The position numbers and the translations under genes were made by a program. From the NCBI GenBank assembly GCA_022701365.1, contig JAKUHH010000090.1:494106-558105 (forward strand): a stretch of DNA of 64,000 nucleotides. The letters are read 5' to 3'. This DNA is from Mycocentrospora acerina (taxonomy: Eukaryota > Ascomycota > Dothideomycetes > Pleosporales). The notes under the pieces were generated by a model. The model saw nothing but the letters and a program-made list of their open reading frames with translations, did not search any database and had not been told where the DNA came from. Positions 43,992-55,652 of the stretch are shown in pieces. Within the stretch, counting starts at the first letter, position 1, and each line of letters begins with the position of its first letter.

Positions 43992-45461
43992 ATGTCTAAC
44001 TATCCCAGCGGGGATGCAGCAACCCCCCCAACCCGAGATGCCTCTGCATACAACCCTCTCCACACATTCGAGCTGCCCAAGGGCACAGACAAGAACTACG
44101 CCCACCAATTCGCCGACATGTATTTCCTGCGTCTGACCCAGCTGAAAGCAGCGGTGATGCAAAAAGCAGAGGAAGCATGGTCTGACTTTGAGCTCGGCGG
44201 CGAGAAGGCCACCTTTGTGGAGCGTGTCCTCGACGTACGGCAGGGAGAGCTCTGCTGGGTGGTTGGCACAGTCTACATGGAAATGGCGCTGAAGCCCAAC
44301 GTCCTCGACGACATATCAAAAGAGCATTGGATTGTCGCGCCGCCACAACGGGAAACCTACGTCTCTGCCTCGGGACAGGATGAAATGATGCTTGAAGACG
44401 AGTCCGGGCGGCTGCGCGCCATAGGGGAGGGTCTGGATTCCGCCTATGTGACGGGATGCGTACTTGCTGCTCTGGGCACCGAACAAGCAGACGGCTCCTT
44501 CCAAGTCATTGCAACGCAGCACGCAGACCTCCCCCGCCAACCCGCCCGCTGGGAACGCGACGATGCAGACAAGACCTCAAAGCCCCAACCCCGTGACACA
44601 GCAGGCAAAGTTGCAATCATCTCGGGGCTAGAAATCACCGGCACAGAAGACGACGATCTCTCTCTCGACCTGCTTGTCGAATACCTCACCGGCGAAGCCA
44701 CAGGCCCACCCTCACAGTCGGCATCCTCGCAAATAACCCGCCTGATAATTGCCGGCGACTCCCTCTCCCACTCCTCGCCCATTCTCTCACGCGAAGACTA
44801 TGCCACGAAAAAAGCGAAAAAACACTACGGCTACGACGCCTCATCCTACAACGCCTCGCCCGCAACACGCCTCGACGCCATCCTCTCCCAAATCCTGCCC
44901 ACACTCCCCATCACGCTCCTGCCCGGCGCCTCCGACCCCGCCAACGTCGCCCTCCCCCAGCAACCCCTCCACCCAGCCCTCTTCCCCACCGCGCGCCTGT
45001 ACGCCTCCCCACCCGCCGCAAACACATCCCCCTCCGCCCTAGACTCTGTAACAAACCCCTGGACCGGCGACCTCGCAGGATACCGCTTCCTCGGGACAAG
45101 CGGGCAGCCCATTTCCGACCTGCTGAAATACGTCTCCGACGACACTTCCCCCTTGGACGCAATGGAACTCTCCCTCCGGTGGCGGTGCGTTGCGCCCACC
45201 GCGCCCGACACACTATCCTGCTATCCCTTCCAAGACGACGATCCACTACTCGTACGCGAGTCTCCGCATGTGTATTTTGCGGGCGGGCAGGACAAGGTCG
45301 GGGTGCGGTGGATTGAGGGGCCCGAGGGGCAGAAGGTGTTGCTTGTGGGGGTGCCGAGATTCAAGGCAACAGGGCAGGTTGTAGTAATTGACTTGGAAAC
45401 GTGGGAGGTTGAAGTAGTGGAGCTGGGCGTTTTGCGGCCAGGGGAGTGGTTGATTGATTGA
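43992..45461 (+). CDS. POL31: DNA polymerase delta small (B) subunit
   Basis: This is a single-exon gene of 489 residues, a typical full length. The N-terminal OB-fold region includes HQFADMYFLRLTQLK and GELCWVVGTVYMEM. The inactive phosphoesterase domain includes KVAIISGLEI, RLIIAGDSLSHSS, ITLLPGASDPANVALPQQPL, LFPTARLYASP, TNPW and FLGTSGQPISDLLKY. The end matches the family well: SCYPFQDDDPLLVRESPHVYF and AGGQDKVG. The subunit links the catalytic chain of polymerase delta to its other subunits in replication and repair. An MluI box lies upstream. The coding sequence ends 50 bases before the assembly gap. Confidence 0.95.
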   Translation: MSNYPSGDAATPPTRDASAYNPLHTFELPKGTDKNYAHQFADMYFLRLTQLKAAVMQKAEEAWSDFELGGEKATFVERVLDVRQGELCWVVGTVYMEMALKPNVLDDISKEHWIVAPPQRETYVSASGQDEMMLEDESGRLRAIGEGLDSAYVTGCVLAALGTEQADGSFQVIATQHADLPRQPARWERDDADKTSKPQPRDTAGKVAIISGLEITGTEDDDLSLDLLVEYLTGEATGPPSQSASSQITRLIIAGDSLSHSSPILSREDYATKKAKKHYGYDASSYNASPATRLDAILSQILPTLPITLLPGASDPANVALPQQPLHPALFPTARLYASPPAANTSPSALDSVTNPWTGDLAGYRFLGTSGQPISDLLKYVSDDTSPLDAMELSLRWRCVAPTAPDTLSCYPFQDDDPLLVRESPHVYFAGGQDKVGVRWIEGPEGQKVLLVGVPRFKATGQVVVIDLETWEVEVVELGVLRPGEWLID

Positions 45462-45490
45462 TTCATCGACTTTTCTGCATTTAAAAAAAA

Positions 45491-45746
45491 GGGGGGGAGG
45501 GGGGGGGGGGGNNNNNNNNNNNNNNNNNNNNNNNNNNNNNNNNNNNNNNNNNNNNNNNNNNNNNNNNNNNNNNNNNNNNNNNNNNNNNNNNNNNNNNNNN
45601 NNNNNNNNNNNNNNNNNNNNNNNNNNNNNNNNNNNNNNNNNNNNNNNNNNNNNNNNNNNNNNNNNNNNNNNNNNNNNNNNNNNNNNNNNNNNNNNNNNNN
45701 NNNNNNNNNNNNNNNNNNNNNNNNNNNNNNNNNNNNNNNGGGGGGG
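45491..45746 (+). other. Assembly gap (N) inside a poly-G tract
   Basis: G7-A-G13 at 45491-45511, 228 N at 45512-45739, then G7 at 45740-45746. Because G is present on the same strand at both sides, a genuine long G tract that stopped the assembly is more likely than two unrelated contig ends. Confidence 0.85.
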
Positions 45747-46124
45747 AGCGAGAAAAGACAAATGACACCAAGTCACGTACGACAGACAAGTCATGCATAT
45801 ATGAATGAGTTGGTGTCCATCCGCCTGCCCCAGGCATTATGCAGCAAATTAAAAAATAAAAAAATTAAAAAACAATCAACCGAACAGAGACGAACGAATA
45901 AACCACAACTGTCACATGAATTATATGTATATATATGTGCACATTCTAGCTCAAGCAGCCAAGGGGGGGAGGTGTGGATCAATCAACCAGTCTCTTTTTT
46001 GTTTTATGTTTCACTTTGCCATTCGACAATACTCCCCAGATTTTAGCATATTTATACAAATAAATATATATATATAAATATATTGATCGCACTGATAACC
46101 AGACCAGACGAGTTTTTATATTTA

Positions 46125-46196
46125 CCATACCTTACCTTACCTTACCATACCTTACCTTACCTTATTCTTCTCTACCCTACCCTACCCTACCCTACC
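46125..46196 (+). repeat. Pentanucleotide repeats (CTTAC)n and (CCTAC)n
   Basis: Repeats of CTTAC/CATAC at about 46125-46165 and CCTAC at about 46172-46196 lie just beyond the stop of IES1 in the 3' flank. Confidence 0.8.
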
Positions 46197-46449
46197 TAAC
46201 AGAAGCGTAGCAAACCCGTCCTTTTCAACTAACAACAACCCCCCCTCCTCCCCCCCTAATACAAAGGAGATAGACCGATAGATGGACGGGATAGATAGAT
46301 GGATATACACAAATGGTAAATGAATAAAAAGAAAGAAGAAGAAGAAGAGGAGGAAGAAGACGCACACGCCGATGCTGAATTTAGGGAGAAAAAAAAAAGA
46401 ACAAAGAACAAAGAACAAACAACCCCTCATCTCAGCGCCAGCATGGTCA

Positions 46450-49039
46450 TTAATGCAGACCCTGCGACGGCAGAGCATCATAGCCATCCATTCTCGCGCG
46501 CTCCCTTTCCCTCTCTCTTTCGTCCTCTTCGTCCTCACTCTCACTTGCTTCGTCGTCGCCTCCTACGCCTCCCCTCCTCCTACTCCCACCCAACTCCTCG
46601 TCCTCGGGGTCATCCAGCATATCCTCGTCGTCATCGTCGTCTTCTACCGCACCGCCACCGCCGTCGATATCCATGCCCTCGCCATCGACATCGAGTCTCC
46701 TCCCTCTGCCTCTCCCGCGCCCGCGTGCCCCCCGCCCCCGCCCACCACCAACAACCCTCTTGCCATTTTCCCAGCGGTCCAGCCGGCGCAGCGCGCGCCC
46801 CAGCATCTTGGCGCGGAAATAGCTCTCCTCGCCCTGGTCGTTGATTTCGCCGCCAAAGTCGAGGGGGACGAGCCCCGCGGGCATGGGCGGGGAGGATGTG
46901 TTGCCTCCGCCTGCGCCGTCGGCGTCGGTATAGTTGCCGTTGGCCGAGGGCTGCATTCCCTCGTGGCGGCTTGCTTCTTCGTCCGTGTCGTACCCGTCGG
47001 CCATGCCCTTGCAGCGGATCCACGCCCGCATAAAGGCGTTTGTTTTGCGTCGGCGTTTGGCGGCCGCGCGGTACTCGGTGCGGATGCCGCGATCGAGGAT
47101 GACGTCGACGCGGCGGCGCCGGTATTGCTCGACTGCGAGTTGGTGTTGTGTGAGGGGGCGGGTGCGTTTGTGGCTTGGGTCTGAGCCGTTGAGCGGGAGA
47201 TAGAAGCCGTGGGGGCCGGTAAAGGTTGGAGCGCTGACAGAGGGGCCGGGGCCGGGGCCAGGACCAGGGGATTGTCCGTCTTGAGAGGCGTTGGCGTCGA
47301 GTTTGGCCTTGAAGCTGCGGGCGCCGCTATTAGGGATGCGGGTGCGGGTCCAGTTGCCGCGGCCAAGTCCTTTGGAAGATGGGGTCGATGCAGGAGCCTC
47401 GTCGTTTAATAGGGTATTTATGCGCATGTTTGGTGTGGCGCTGGATGTGATTTTCTTGCTCGTGTTGTAGACGCTGCCAGGTGGGGAAGCTGAGCGGGTT
47501 CGGTCCGTGTCCGAGGGGTACTCTCGCTCTATGATTGATTTTGCGAGCTTACCGCGACCTCTTGCAGACCCTACTTTTTAATCAGTCTGGTGGATTTTTC
47601 ACTACAATGCGTAGATGCCGACTTACCGTGAGATGGCGACTGTCTGTCTCGCGCAGGCGTAGAAGCCCCATCGTCAGTCAGGACTGAGAAGACAGGATTC
47701 TGATTGAATGCTGCAGGGCATTAGCACCAAAAACCAATTTCTCTAAAACAGCAATATGCGTGACCGTCACAGGACGCACCTTTCTTGTTTGTACGCTTCG
47801 GCCCCGTCACCACAGGCGCCATGTCACTCGCCAGAATCGCAATCCTCTCCTTGCGCTTAATCTCGCCAAACACCTTCTCGTCAGGCGTGTCCACATTCTC
47901 CAGCGTCTCCATCTCGGGCGTCAGAATGGCAAATGGCGGACACTTGATCGGAAATTCAGCCGTCGCAGGATCATCAGACGGGCCCAGCTGTCCAGGGCCA
48001 AAGGGGTTGTGCTCGGCCGCGTCCTTGGAAAAGTCGCTCTCAAGGTACCACCACATGAGCCACAAAAACGCCGTGGCTCTGCTCTTGCTGCTGAGATTGG
48101 AGCGCATGACGAGGTCGAAGAAGTCACGCGGAGGGAAAAAGTGCAGCTCCGAGATTTTGGGGGCGTACTGCGACAGGACGAAGATGAGGTTGACGGGGTT
48201 GGTGCGGGGGATCGGGGCGCTCATAATCTCCTCGACGGTGCTGGGCTGCTCCGTGTCTTCGGTGGCGCCCTTGAGGATAGACTTGAGGCGCGGCGCGTCC
48301 TGCAGCTGTTTGTATGCGTTGGGGTCCTGGTGCGCCTGGAGTGAGGGGATCGAGTGGTAGGTGCGTAGCTGGGCGCGCATTTCGGGGAAGACTGCCAGGG
48401 GTTTTAGTAATGGGTTGGTGTGTTTATGAATGTATGTGTAGGGGCTTGTATAGGTGGGTGCTCACAATTCAACGTCGTGTTCATGCGGCCAACATTGACC
48501 AGCAAGCACACCATGGCCATGTTGATGGCGGCCGGGCGCTCCGTCAGCAGCTTGTCCTTGAGGATCTTGCTGCACTTGCTGCTCTTGGCCATGGCATCGA
48601 GGTAAATGTCGGCAAACGTGTGGCCCGGCGTCGCGTCCGACTGCTTGGTGAAGACGCGCTTGTCGTCCTCAAAGACCAGCTTGAGGAAGTCGTACTGGAT
48701 GTCGCGGCGCCACAGCGGGATGCCGTCGTCCTTTTTGAGGTGCTTGATCTTGTTGCCGCTGTAGACCGACGACACGCTGCCGTTGGCGTTGCGCCGCGTG
48801 GTCGTCGTGGTGGCCGTGTAGTAGGGCCTGGCGTCGCCGTCGCCGGGCTGCTTGGAGGCGTCGTGGCCGTCGTCGCTCTCCGGGGACGCCTTGGCCTCAG
48901 CTTCGGCCTCGTCCGTCGCGGCAGGTGGTTCGGCGGCCAGAATGTGTCGCAGGCTGTTCCTCGAGTCGGGCTCGTCGGCGCGGGGCGTCGCCGTGGGCGT
49001 GGGCGTGTCCATGGCTGCGGGGATGGCGTCGTCGTTCAT
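46450..49039 (-). CDS. IES1: INO80 chromatin-remodelling complex subunit Ies1
   Basis: Four exons, 49039-48466, 48391-47780, 47710-47627 and 47570-46450, give 796 residues. Conserved blocks run in order: NKIKHLKKDDGIPLWRRDIQ, FADIYLDAMAKSSKCSKILK, AMVCLLVNVGRMNTTLNFFP, EMRAQLRTYHSIPSLQAHQ, PVNLIFVLSQYAPKISELHF and FLWLMWWYLESDF. Later come ATPNMRINTLLN and GFYLPLNGSDPSHKRTRPLT. These are typical of fungal Ies1, part of the INO80 ATP-dependent nucleosome remodeler in the nucleus. The C-terminus is acidic and RG-rich (GRGRGARGRGRGRGRR, EDDDDDEDMLDDPEDEE). ATG 49039 is chosen because the frame upstream lacks conservation. Confidence 0.9.
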
Positions 49040-50378
49040 GATGGCATGGTAGTCGTGTGTGATGTGTGATGTGTGTGTCGAGCATCGCAGCACTCGCTGC
49101 ACCGGCGCCTGAGCTAGCTGCCGGGAAGGCGCACGCGAGGTCACGCTTCCACGCTAGCCGCCTCTTGCATGCATAAGCAGAACCACTCCCCTGTACCTGC
49201 ATCTGTCTGGTCATCTCTCACTGAGAAGCACAGAGGACAGTGACAAGACCAGCAGCACTACAAGCCAGTCTAGCCTTGGGTGTCGCCTGCGTCCTTTTTT
49301 TTTTCAGGCCACACACAAATACTTGTACGTGCGTGTATATTTGTCTGATCATCTGTGGAAATGTGCATCTTCATTGGAAATATAGGTAGCCATGTATATA
49401 CCATTCAACTAAACACACGTGGAATTGTGTACACACATCTAACCATGTCACAACTACACTCACCACACTCTACTCCCAACAACATCACATCACCATAATC
49501 ACAACACAACACAAAACAACAAACTAATTGAAACCATTTGCATTCGCATAGGCCAGGCTGATCCCAACCCATGCTAATCTATCAAACTAATCTGCTCGAA
49601 ACTGTGCTTTTTATCTGTGGTTCCCTTGCCACAAGTCATCATGAGAGCATTCGGCGTCAAATGCAAAAGAAAAAAACTACCTCTCGCGCAGTCACCATCA
49701 TGGCTGCCTCAAAAAACCCTGGGTATTTCCTTCGCAAAGCCCTCGTTCATGGTGAAAAAGGCCGTTAGAAAAGGACATGCAGGTCTCGTGAAACGCCATC
49801 AATGTGCGAGCATAGCCAGCAGACTTTCTTTCCCTCGTCGCCCTCGTGCTCCTCGCAGAAAACACGGCTGACAAGACGCGTCGCCGAAAGGGGGGTATGA
49901 CCAGTGTAAAAGGAACCGCTTTTTTGTATCGATCTAACATGACAATGAAAAACAAGAGGCCGTCGGCATAAACAACCCGGAAAAACGATATCTATGGCTC
50001 CCCAAGCAGCGTGCTGTGCACACAGAGCGAAGACGGAAAATGTTCATCATGCATTGCCTTCAAAGGGAAGGCGTGTGGTCCTGCCGCCAAGCACGAGCTC
50101 GACTCGCATGCGTCGAAATGGGTATCCTGGGTGCAGCAGAGCTCGAAGATGGGCAGATCCGCAAAGAAACAGTCGCTGTCTATATGCTGATTGGGGTATG
50201 AGATTCCGGAATTCCGTTTCATTCCGCAGTAACCGGGAAAGAGTCGCAGAAAACATTCGATGAAAAAGAAAAACGCAAAGCAAAGCCACCGAGTGGACCG
50301 GCACCACGTTCCAGGGTATTCGAGAGACGCAAAATTAGATCCTGGCTTGGCGGCGTCGTGGAGCGAACATTGTCGCAT
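49040..50378. other. Intergenic region
   Basis: This holds the IES1 promoter and the 3' flank of DED1, both leftward. Short frames at 49571-49871 and 49994-50263 show no motifs. The stretch 49440-49530 is CA-rich. Nothing else was recognised. Confidence 0.45.
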
Positions 50379-52593
50379 CTACCACCAAGAGCTGCCACCG
50401 GGGCCCGACGGGTTGCCGTAGCCTCCTCCGCCATAGCTGCCACCACCGCCGCCGCCACCGTAGGCGGGTGCGGGAGCAGAGTATCCGCTGGCGGGAGCGG
50501 CGCCGTAACCTCCTCCGCCGTAGCTGCCCTGGGGAGCTCCACCGAAGCCGCCGCCGAAGCCGCCACCGCCACCACCCATGCGACGAACATCGCGAGTCGC
50601 AGCACCGCCGCGACCACGGCCTCCACCGCGGCCACCACGGCCTCCGCCACCGCCGAAGCCGGAGCCCTCGCGAGCAATGCTCTCAAGGAAGGAAGGAACC
50701 TCCTGGTTGGCTTCCTTCAACAGCTCAAGCAGATCACGAACAACACCGCGGTTGCCACGGTTGAAGAATGCAGTGGCGATACCAGTGTTTCCAGCACGAC
50801 CAGTACGACCGATTCGGTGGACGTAGTCGTCAATATCGGTAGGGAGATCATAGTTGACCACGTGGGTCACGTTGGGAATATCAAGACCACCTTGATAAAA
50901 AAGTCAGTATAAGCTACAGAGGAATATAATTGATCAAGGTTGGGTGAGTAGGTGCGAAAGGAATAATAGGATGAAGAATACAGGAGTGTGGAAAACTTAC
51001 GAGCTGCAACAGCAGTGGCGACAAGAATGGGGCATCGTCCGGTACGGAACATCTCCAAAGCCTTCTCACGCTCGCGCTGAGTGCGGTCACCGTGAATGGA
51101 TGTGGCGGGGAAACCCTGGTTGATGAGGAAGTCGGAGAGCGAATCGGCCATGCGCTTCGTCTCGACGAAGATCAAAGACAGACCAGCGCCGTGTGTGTGG
51201 AGAATGTCAAGCAGAACGGAACGCTTGTCGGCATCCTCGACGTACTCAATCTTCTGGGTAATGTTCTCAGAGGTCGAACCAACACGACCAACGGAAAGGA
51301 AAATGTACTCCTTCAAGAAGTCGCGGGCGAGCATCTGAATGTCGCGGGGGAAGGTGGCGGAAAACATGAGCGTCTGGCGGCCAGCGGTAGGAGGCATGTC
51401 CTCGCCCTCAACAATGCGGCGAATCTGGGGCTCGAAACCCATGTCCAACATGCGATCAGCCTCGTCGAGAACAAGGTACTTGATGTTCTGGAGGGAGATG
51501 CGGCCACGCTCAATCAAATCGACCAAACGACCGGGAGTGGCGACGAGCAGATCGCAGCCACGCTCCATCTGGCGAAGCTGGGAGCCAATGTCGGCACCAC
51601 CGTACACCACGCAGGGACGGACCCACGAACGGTAGGCAAACTTGCGAGCCTCCTCGTAGATCTGGGACACCAACTCACGGGTGGGGGCCAAAACCAGCGA
51701 AGTGGGGTAAGCCTTACGCTGGCGTTGGAAGCCTCCTTGTGCGGCGGGAGCAGCCACTGGGCCGGTCTGGAAGGCCTGGGCGAGAATGGGGAAAAGGAAA
51801 CCACCAGTCTTTCCGGAACCGGTCTGGGCACAAGCCATCAAGTCACGACCTCCCATGACGATGGGGATGGAGTACTTCTGGACAGGTGTGGGGACCTTGT
51901 AGCCGGAGAGCTCAATGTTGCTCAGCAGATGGTCGTCGAGAGGAGGGTTTGTGAATCGTGTGACGGGCTCGGGAACACCCTGACCGGAAGCCTCAACTGG
52001 GATATCGTCGTACTTCTCAAAGTTGATACCAGTCTGCTGCTTGGAGGGGTCGTTGGGGACACCAAAGAGCTCACGCTCGACACGGGGGTTGGAGGGCCCG
52101 GGGACGTGCTTGCCGTCCTTCCACTGGCCATCGCCACCACCGCGGGGAGCACCTCCACCGCTGCCGCCGCCTGGCTTGCCGTACGCACCAGATTCGAATC
52201 TGCTAGGGGGGGCCGCACCCCAACCGCCACCGCCTTGGGGACCTTCTCGGCCGCGGGGAGTGAAGTTGGGAGCGTTGGCGTTGTAGCCAGCGCCGTTCAT
52301 GGGGGGAGGACCGCCGTAGCCGCGACTGTAACATGTTAGACACTGTTCGTTGCATGCGTGCTTGCTTGAGCTTCGTGCACTCACCCTGCTTGTGCGGGGC
52401 CAGGGCCCCAGGCGCTGGCGCCGACACCGCCGTTGGCCATCATAGGAGGCGGGCCGTCCATCTGAGGGGCACCTTGGCGGGGGGCACCGCGCATGTGGGG
52501 CGGGATATAGGCAGAGCGCTCGCCGTTGAAGCCGTTGGAGGCGTGCTGCGAGTCGTTCAGGTTGAGAGCGCCCATGTTGAGTTGTTCAGCCAT
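50379..52593 (-). CDS. DED1: DEAD-box RNA helicase Ded1
   Basis: Three exons, 52593-52385, 52325-51001 and 50890-50379, give 681 residues. The N-terminus has the eIF4E/assembly-type motif AYIPPHMRG and Gly-rich stretches. Helicase motifs run in order: Q motif GYKVPTPVQKYSIPI, motif I AQTGSGKT, Ia PTRELVSQ, Ib TPGRL, II VLDEADRMLD, III SAT, V VATAVAARGLDIP (split by intron 2) and VI HRIGRTGRAG. The C-terminus is RGG/Gly-rich and ends in SSWW, typical of Ded1. The enzyme unwinds mRNA leaders to allow ribosome scanning in the cytoplasm and is essential in yeast. The GC-rich antisense frame over this gene is a shadow. Confidence 0.96.
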
Positions 52594-53602
52594 GATGGAG
52601 GGGGGCTGTGTCGTAGCTGGAGAGGCTGTGTAGATTTGTATTTGCGTAGTAGCGTCAAAGACTAGATGTAGTCTTGGTCGATCACTGTCCGGCTGGCTCA
52701 GCGGTGAGCGTCAGGCGAAACGATGGCAGAGAGTAAAAAGGGCGAAGATGGGACAGGCAGCGCGCCTGAAAGTCGTCCGTTTGAAAAGGGAAAAGGAGCT
52801 GAACCTCTTTCCTGGAGAAAAACGACAAGGGAAAATGAGCGTGAAGGCCAAAAGGAAGGACTTCACAAAGACTGTGCTGGTAGAATCGTGCAATAACACA
52901 CTAAATGTAGGAGGAGAGGAGAGGAGGGGAAAGTTTGTGGGTTGGTAAGAGGAGCGAGGATCTCGCTGCTTCTTAAAATTTGAGACTGCAAACAAAGGTC
53001 GCTTACACTAATCAGGCTTGGCGCACTCGCCTCTTACTTTCAAGGTGGCAAGTCGGTGGAAATGGGCGGTGAACGTCAGAGGGCAGGCCGAGATCTCTGC
53101 GTGCAGCAAGCCCGTCATGTCTTCGTAACCGCCATGGGTTGGTGGATTGCCGGATCGTTCCGTCTGCAGGGCAATAGATTTACTGCCGAGTCGCAGTTTG
53201 TTTTTGGCAGCAATGTCTGCTGCGACTACCGAGAGAGAGAAGCTCACTGCAGACCATCCATCTACCAGTCTCGAGGACAGTACACAAGTGAGGCTGCTTC
53301 TACGAGCCAAGTAATTGAATGCAGCCATACGCCATCGCACAGGGCACAAAGGCTACCGTGGGACGCTCCATGGGTACAAGCCATGTGCCTATTGTTTAGG
53401 GCTTCATGACGTTCATAGGTCAGCCAGACGTCTGGCTTGGGCAGCTCTAGCGAGTACGTTGACGTGTGACAATTCAAAAGGAGGCCAGGAGAAACGCAGT
53501 GTGCACTTGGAAAGGAGGCGTCGGTAGTCTGTTCCATCGATTTGTATATATGCATATCTGTATGTATATAATAAAAAAACACTACATCATTTCATCGTAG
53601 GC
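52594..53602. other. Intergenic region, promoter of DED1
   Basis: This 1 kb is bounded by DED1 (leftward start at 52593) and the alternative last exon of the cyclophilin gene (stop 53603). No motif-bearing frame is present. TATATATGCATATC near 53543 lies in the 3' flank of the cyclophilin gene. Confidence 0.45.
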
Positions 53603-54771
53603 TTACGCCATGCTTTTAGCCTTGAAACCGTCCACCCCAAGCACACTGCCTCCACGCGAACGGAGAAAGAAAAAGCACACGGCAACAATAGCACTAATGA
53701 TGAAAACCTTCTGTCCCAACGACAGGCCTAGATCAGTAGCGCCAGAGGTCTGGACCGCAGCTGAACCATTCACCGCTGTAGAGCTGGCTACCTGATTGAC
53801 AGTAACATCGAGATTGTCGCCTGCAACGGCTGGCTCGGCCAGACCGTATAAATCTTGAAAAACGAAAATATCAGCAGCTCTCTAGCATCTTGAATAGCCA
53901 CGGCTCGGGCTTAGAGTTCCGCATGAATACCTTCCGCTGGTACCTCGAGCTCTCCGCTCTTGGCGATCTTGACGGGCTTGACGGGCTTGTCGCCGGCGCT
54001 CTTGGCTACGTTCTCGATCTTGTCGACAATCTCGTAGCCCTCGAGGACCTCGCCGAAAACGACGTGGCGGCCATCGAGCCAGCTAGTGACGACGGTGGTG
54101 ATGAAGAACTGCGAGCCGTTGGTGTCCTTTCCGGCGTTGGCCATGCCTGTGTGTGTGTTAGTATGGAGCTGGTGTGTAGGAAGAACACAGCAGCAAGGTT
54201 GATATGAGTGATGATGCACCACCCAGAAAGGAAAAAAATCTAGCCCTGTTTGTACTGTGGAGAATATAACATACTGAGAAGACCCTTGCGGGTGTGCTTG
54301 AGCTTGAAGTTCTCATCAGGGAACTTCTCGCCGTAGATGGACTTGCCGCCGGTTCCGTCTCCCTTTGTGAAATCACCACCCTGGATCATGAACTGCTTGA
54401 TGACGCGGTGGAAAGAAGATCCCTCGTAGCCGAAGCCCTTTTCGCCGGTGGCCAGAGCGCTGTGTTTGGGGTGAGCAGACGAACACGACGCATGTAGATG
54501 GGGCAGCACCATACCGGAAGTTCTCAGTGGTCTTGGGGACAGTCTTGCCGTACAGACCGATGACGATGCGGCCGAGCTTCTCATCGCCGTGGGTGATGTC
54601 GAAGTAGACCTGTCGAGCCAATCAGGCGTGCAATTAAACACGTAGAGGCATAGTACGGACCTTGTTGGTGATCTTGGGACCCTTTGCGGCCTCTGAAGCC
54701 TGGGCAAAGAGGACGAAAGTGACGGAGAGGATCAGGAGGACGGAGATGAGAAATCTCTGAATGGAAGCCAT
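53603..54771 (-). CDS. cypB: ER cyclophilin B (peptidyl-prolyl isomerase) with two possible C-termini
   Basis: Exons are 54771-54661, 54609-54515, 54459-54275 and 54146-53911, giving 208 residues with signal peptide (FLISVLLILSVTFVLF) and C-terminal HAEL, an HDEL-like ER retrieval signal. Cyclophilin motifs are VYFDITHGDEKLGRIVIGLY, SSFHRVIKQFMIQGGDF (catalytic Arg) and SQFFITTVVTSWLDGRHVVF. A further intron 53930-53854 (GTATTC..CTGAT..TTTTTCAAG) can join exon 4, ending at 53931, to a terminal exon 53853-53603. That removes HAEL and adds EDLYGLAEPAVAG plus a transmembrane stretch KVFIISAIVAVCFFFL, giving 285 residues. Both forms keep the whole catalytic domain. It probably aids folding of secreted proteins. 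Confidence 0.92.
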
Positions 54772-55028
54772 GATGCCTGATCGTGGTTTCCTTGTCAATG
54801 GGAGGTGGGTGGAGGAGTTAATAAGGAGCAAGCGGCGGCCCCTGGGGAGGTTCTGGGGGGGTCGGACCTGAGACGTGGTTTCTTGGCGCGATTGCCCGCT
54901 CCGTCACACCTTGCCTGGCCTCGCGCTAATTAAGCGGCGCGATGGTTTCTGGCCATGTCAAGCACCGTTACAGACGCACGCACGACGGCCACTACGTGAA
55001 TAGATAGCTGCCTGAGAAAACCAGCGCC
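54772..55028. promoter_or_regulatory. Divergent promoter of cyclophilin B and uS13m
   Basis: A 257-base spacer shared by an ER chaperone gene (leftward) and a mitoribosomal gene (rightward). It has a G-rich stretch at 54839-54862. No specific binding site was assigned. Confidence 0.4.
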
Positions 55029-55570
55029 ATGGTACGCCGGGGCGCGCGCGACTGCAGTCGACCTTTTTTAAAGCTGACGCTCGCTAGGTGTTCCTTAACG
55101 GTTTCAACTTCACCGAGGCGACGCTGGTAAAAGTATCATCGCCCGCGCCCGCCGGTCCAGTGTCGCACGTCTAACGCCTGCGCAGCGCTCGCTACAGAGC
55201 TTTTTCGGCATTGGCCCCAAGGTCTCGCAGGGCATCATGGCCAAATTCCACATCCACCCGTGGGCAAAGGTCGGCGGCCTCAAAAACTCGACTGTCATGG
55301 AGCTCACGGCGGAGCTGTCGAACATGAAGATTGAAAACGATATGCGCAGGGAGGTGCAGGAGAATATCCGGCGGCTGAAGGATATGGGCACGTACAGGGG
55401 AAGGCGGCATGCTATGGGTCTGCCTGTGCGCGGGCAACGGACAAGATCACAGGTTGGTGGAATTATTGTGGCTGGTGGGTGCGGGTGGATGCTGATTATC
55501 ATGGCAGATTACAACGGCACGCAGATTGAACAAGATAGAGCGAGGTGGGACTGGGCGAGTGCAGGTGTAG
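55029..55570 (+). CDS. Mitochondrial ribosomal protein uS13m (S13 family)
   Basis: Four coding exons: 55029-55031, 55088-55132, 55186-55452 and 55508-55570, 125 residues in total. The first coding exon is the ATG alone; GTACGC follows it at once and exon 2 continues VFLNGFNFTEATLVK. Family features are SFFGIGPKVSQGIMAKFHIHP (helix-two-turn-helix region), GTYRGRRHAMGLPVRGQRTR (the highly conserved RNA-binding end) and ITTARRLNKIER. uS13 sits in the head of the small subunit and contacts tRNA. Starting at the internal ATG 55237 would lose the first third of the conserved domain, which supports the spliced start. Confidence 0.9.
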
Positions 55571-55652
55571 GAGGGAGGAAAGCATGTAGTTGTATTATAG
55601 TGTATAGCAACGAAGCATGGAACAAAGGTGTGTACGATATGGTGTGGATTGA

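Larger units (their letters stand above)
45462..46449. other. Intergenic region with assembly gap and simple repeats
   Basis: It lies between the convergent POL31 and IES1 genes. It contains A8 and a G-rich tract, 228 N, then G7, AT-rich low complexity at 45850-45880 and 46055-46085, and pentanucleotide repeats at 46125-46196. No gene was seen; the gap is inside the 3' flanks. Confidence 0.7.

Noticed and set aside
45246..45837. Open frames running through the N gap
   Set aside because: They exist only because N codons contain no stops; no sequence supports them.
46372..47184. 270-codon plus-strand frame opposite the IES1 3' exon
   Set aside because: It mirrors acidic and RG-rich low-complexity coding sequence of IES1 and shows no motif.
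48314..49069. 251-codon plus-strand frame opposite IES1 exon 1
   Set aside because: It is antisense to the conserved start of IES1 and lacks any family feature.
51092..52339. 415-codon plus-strand frame opposite DED1
   Set aside because: It is antisense to strongly conserved helicase exons and arises from the GC-rich third codon positions; it has no domain of its own.
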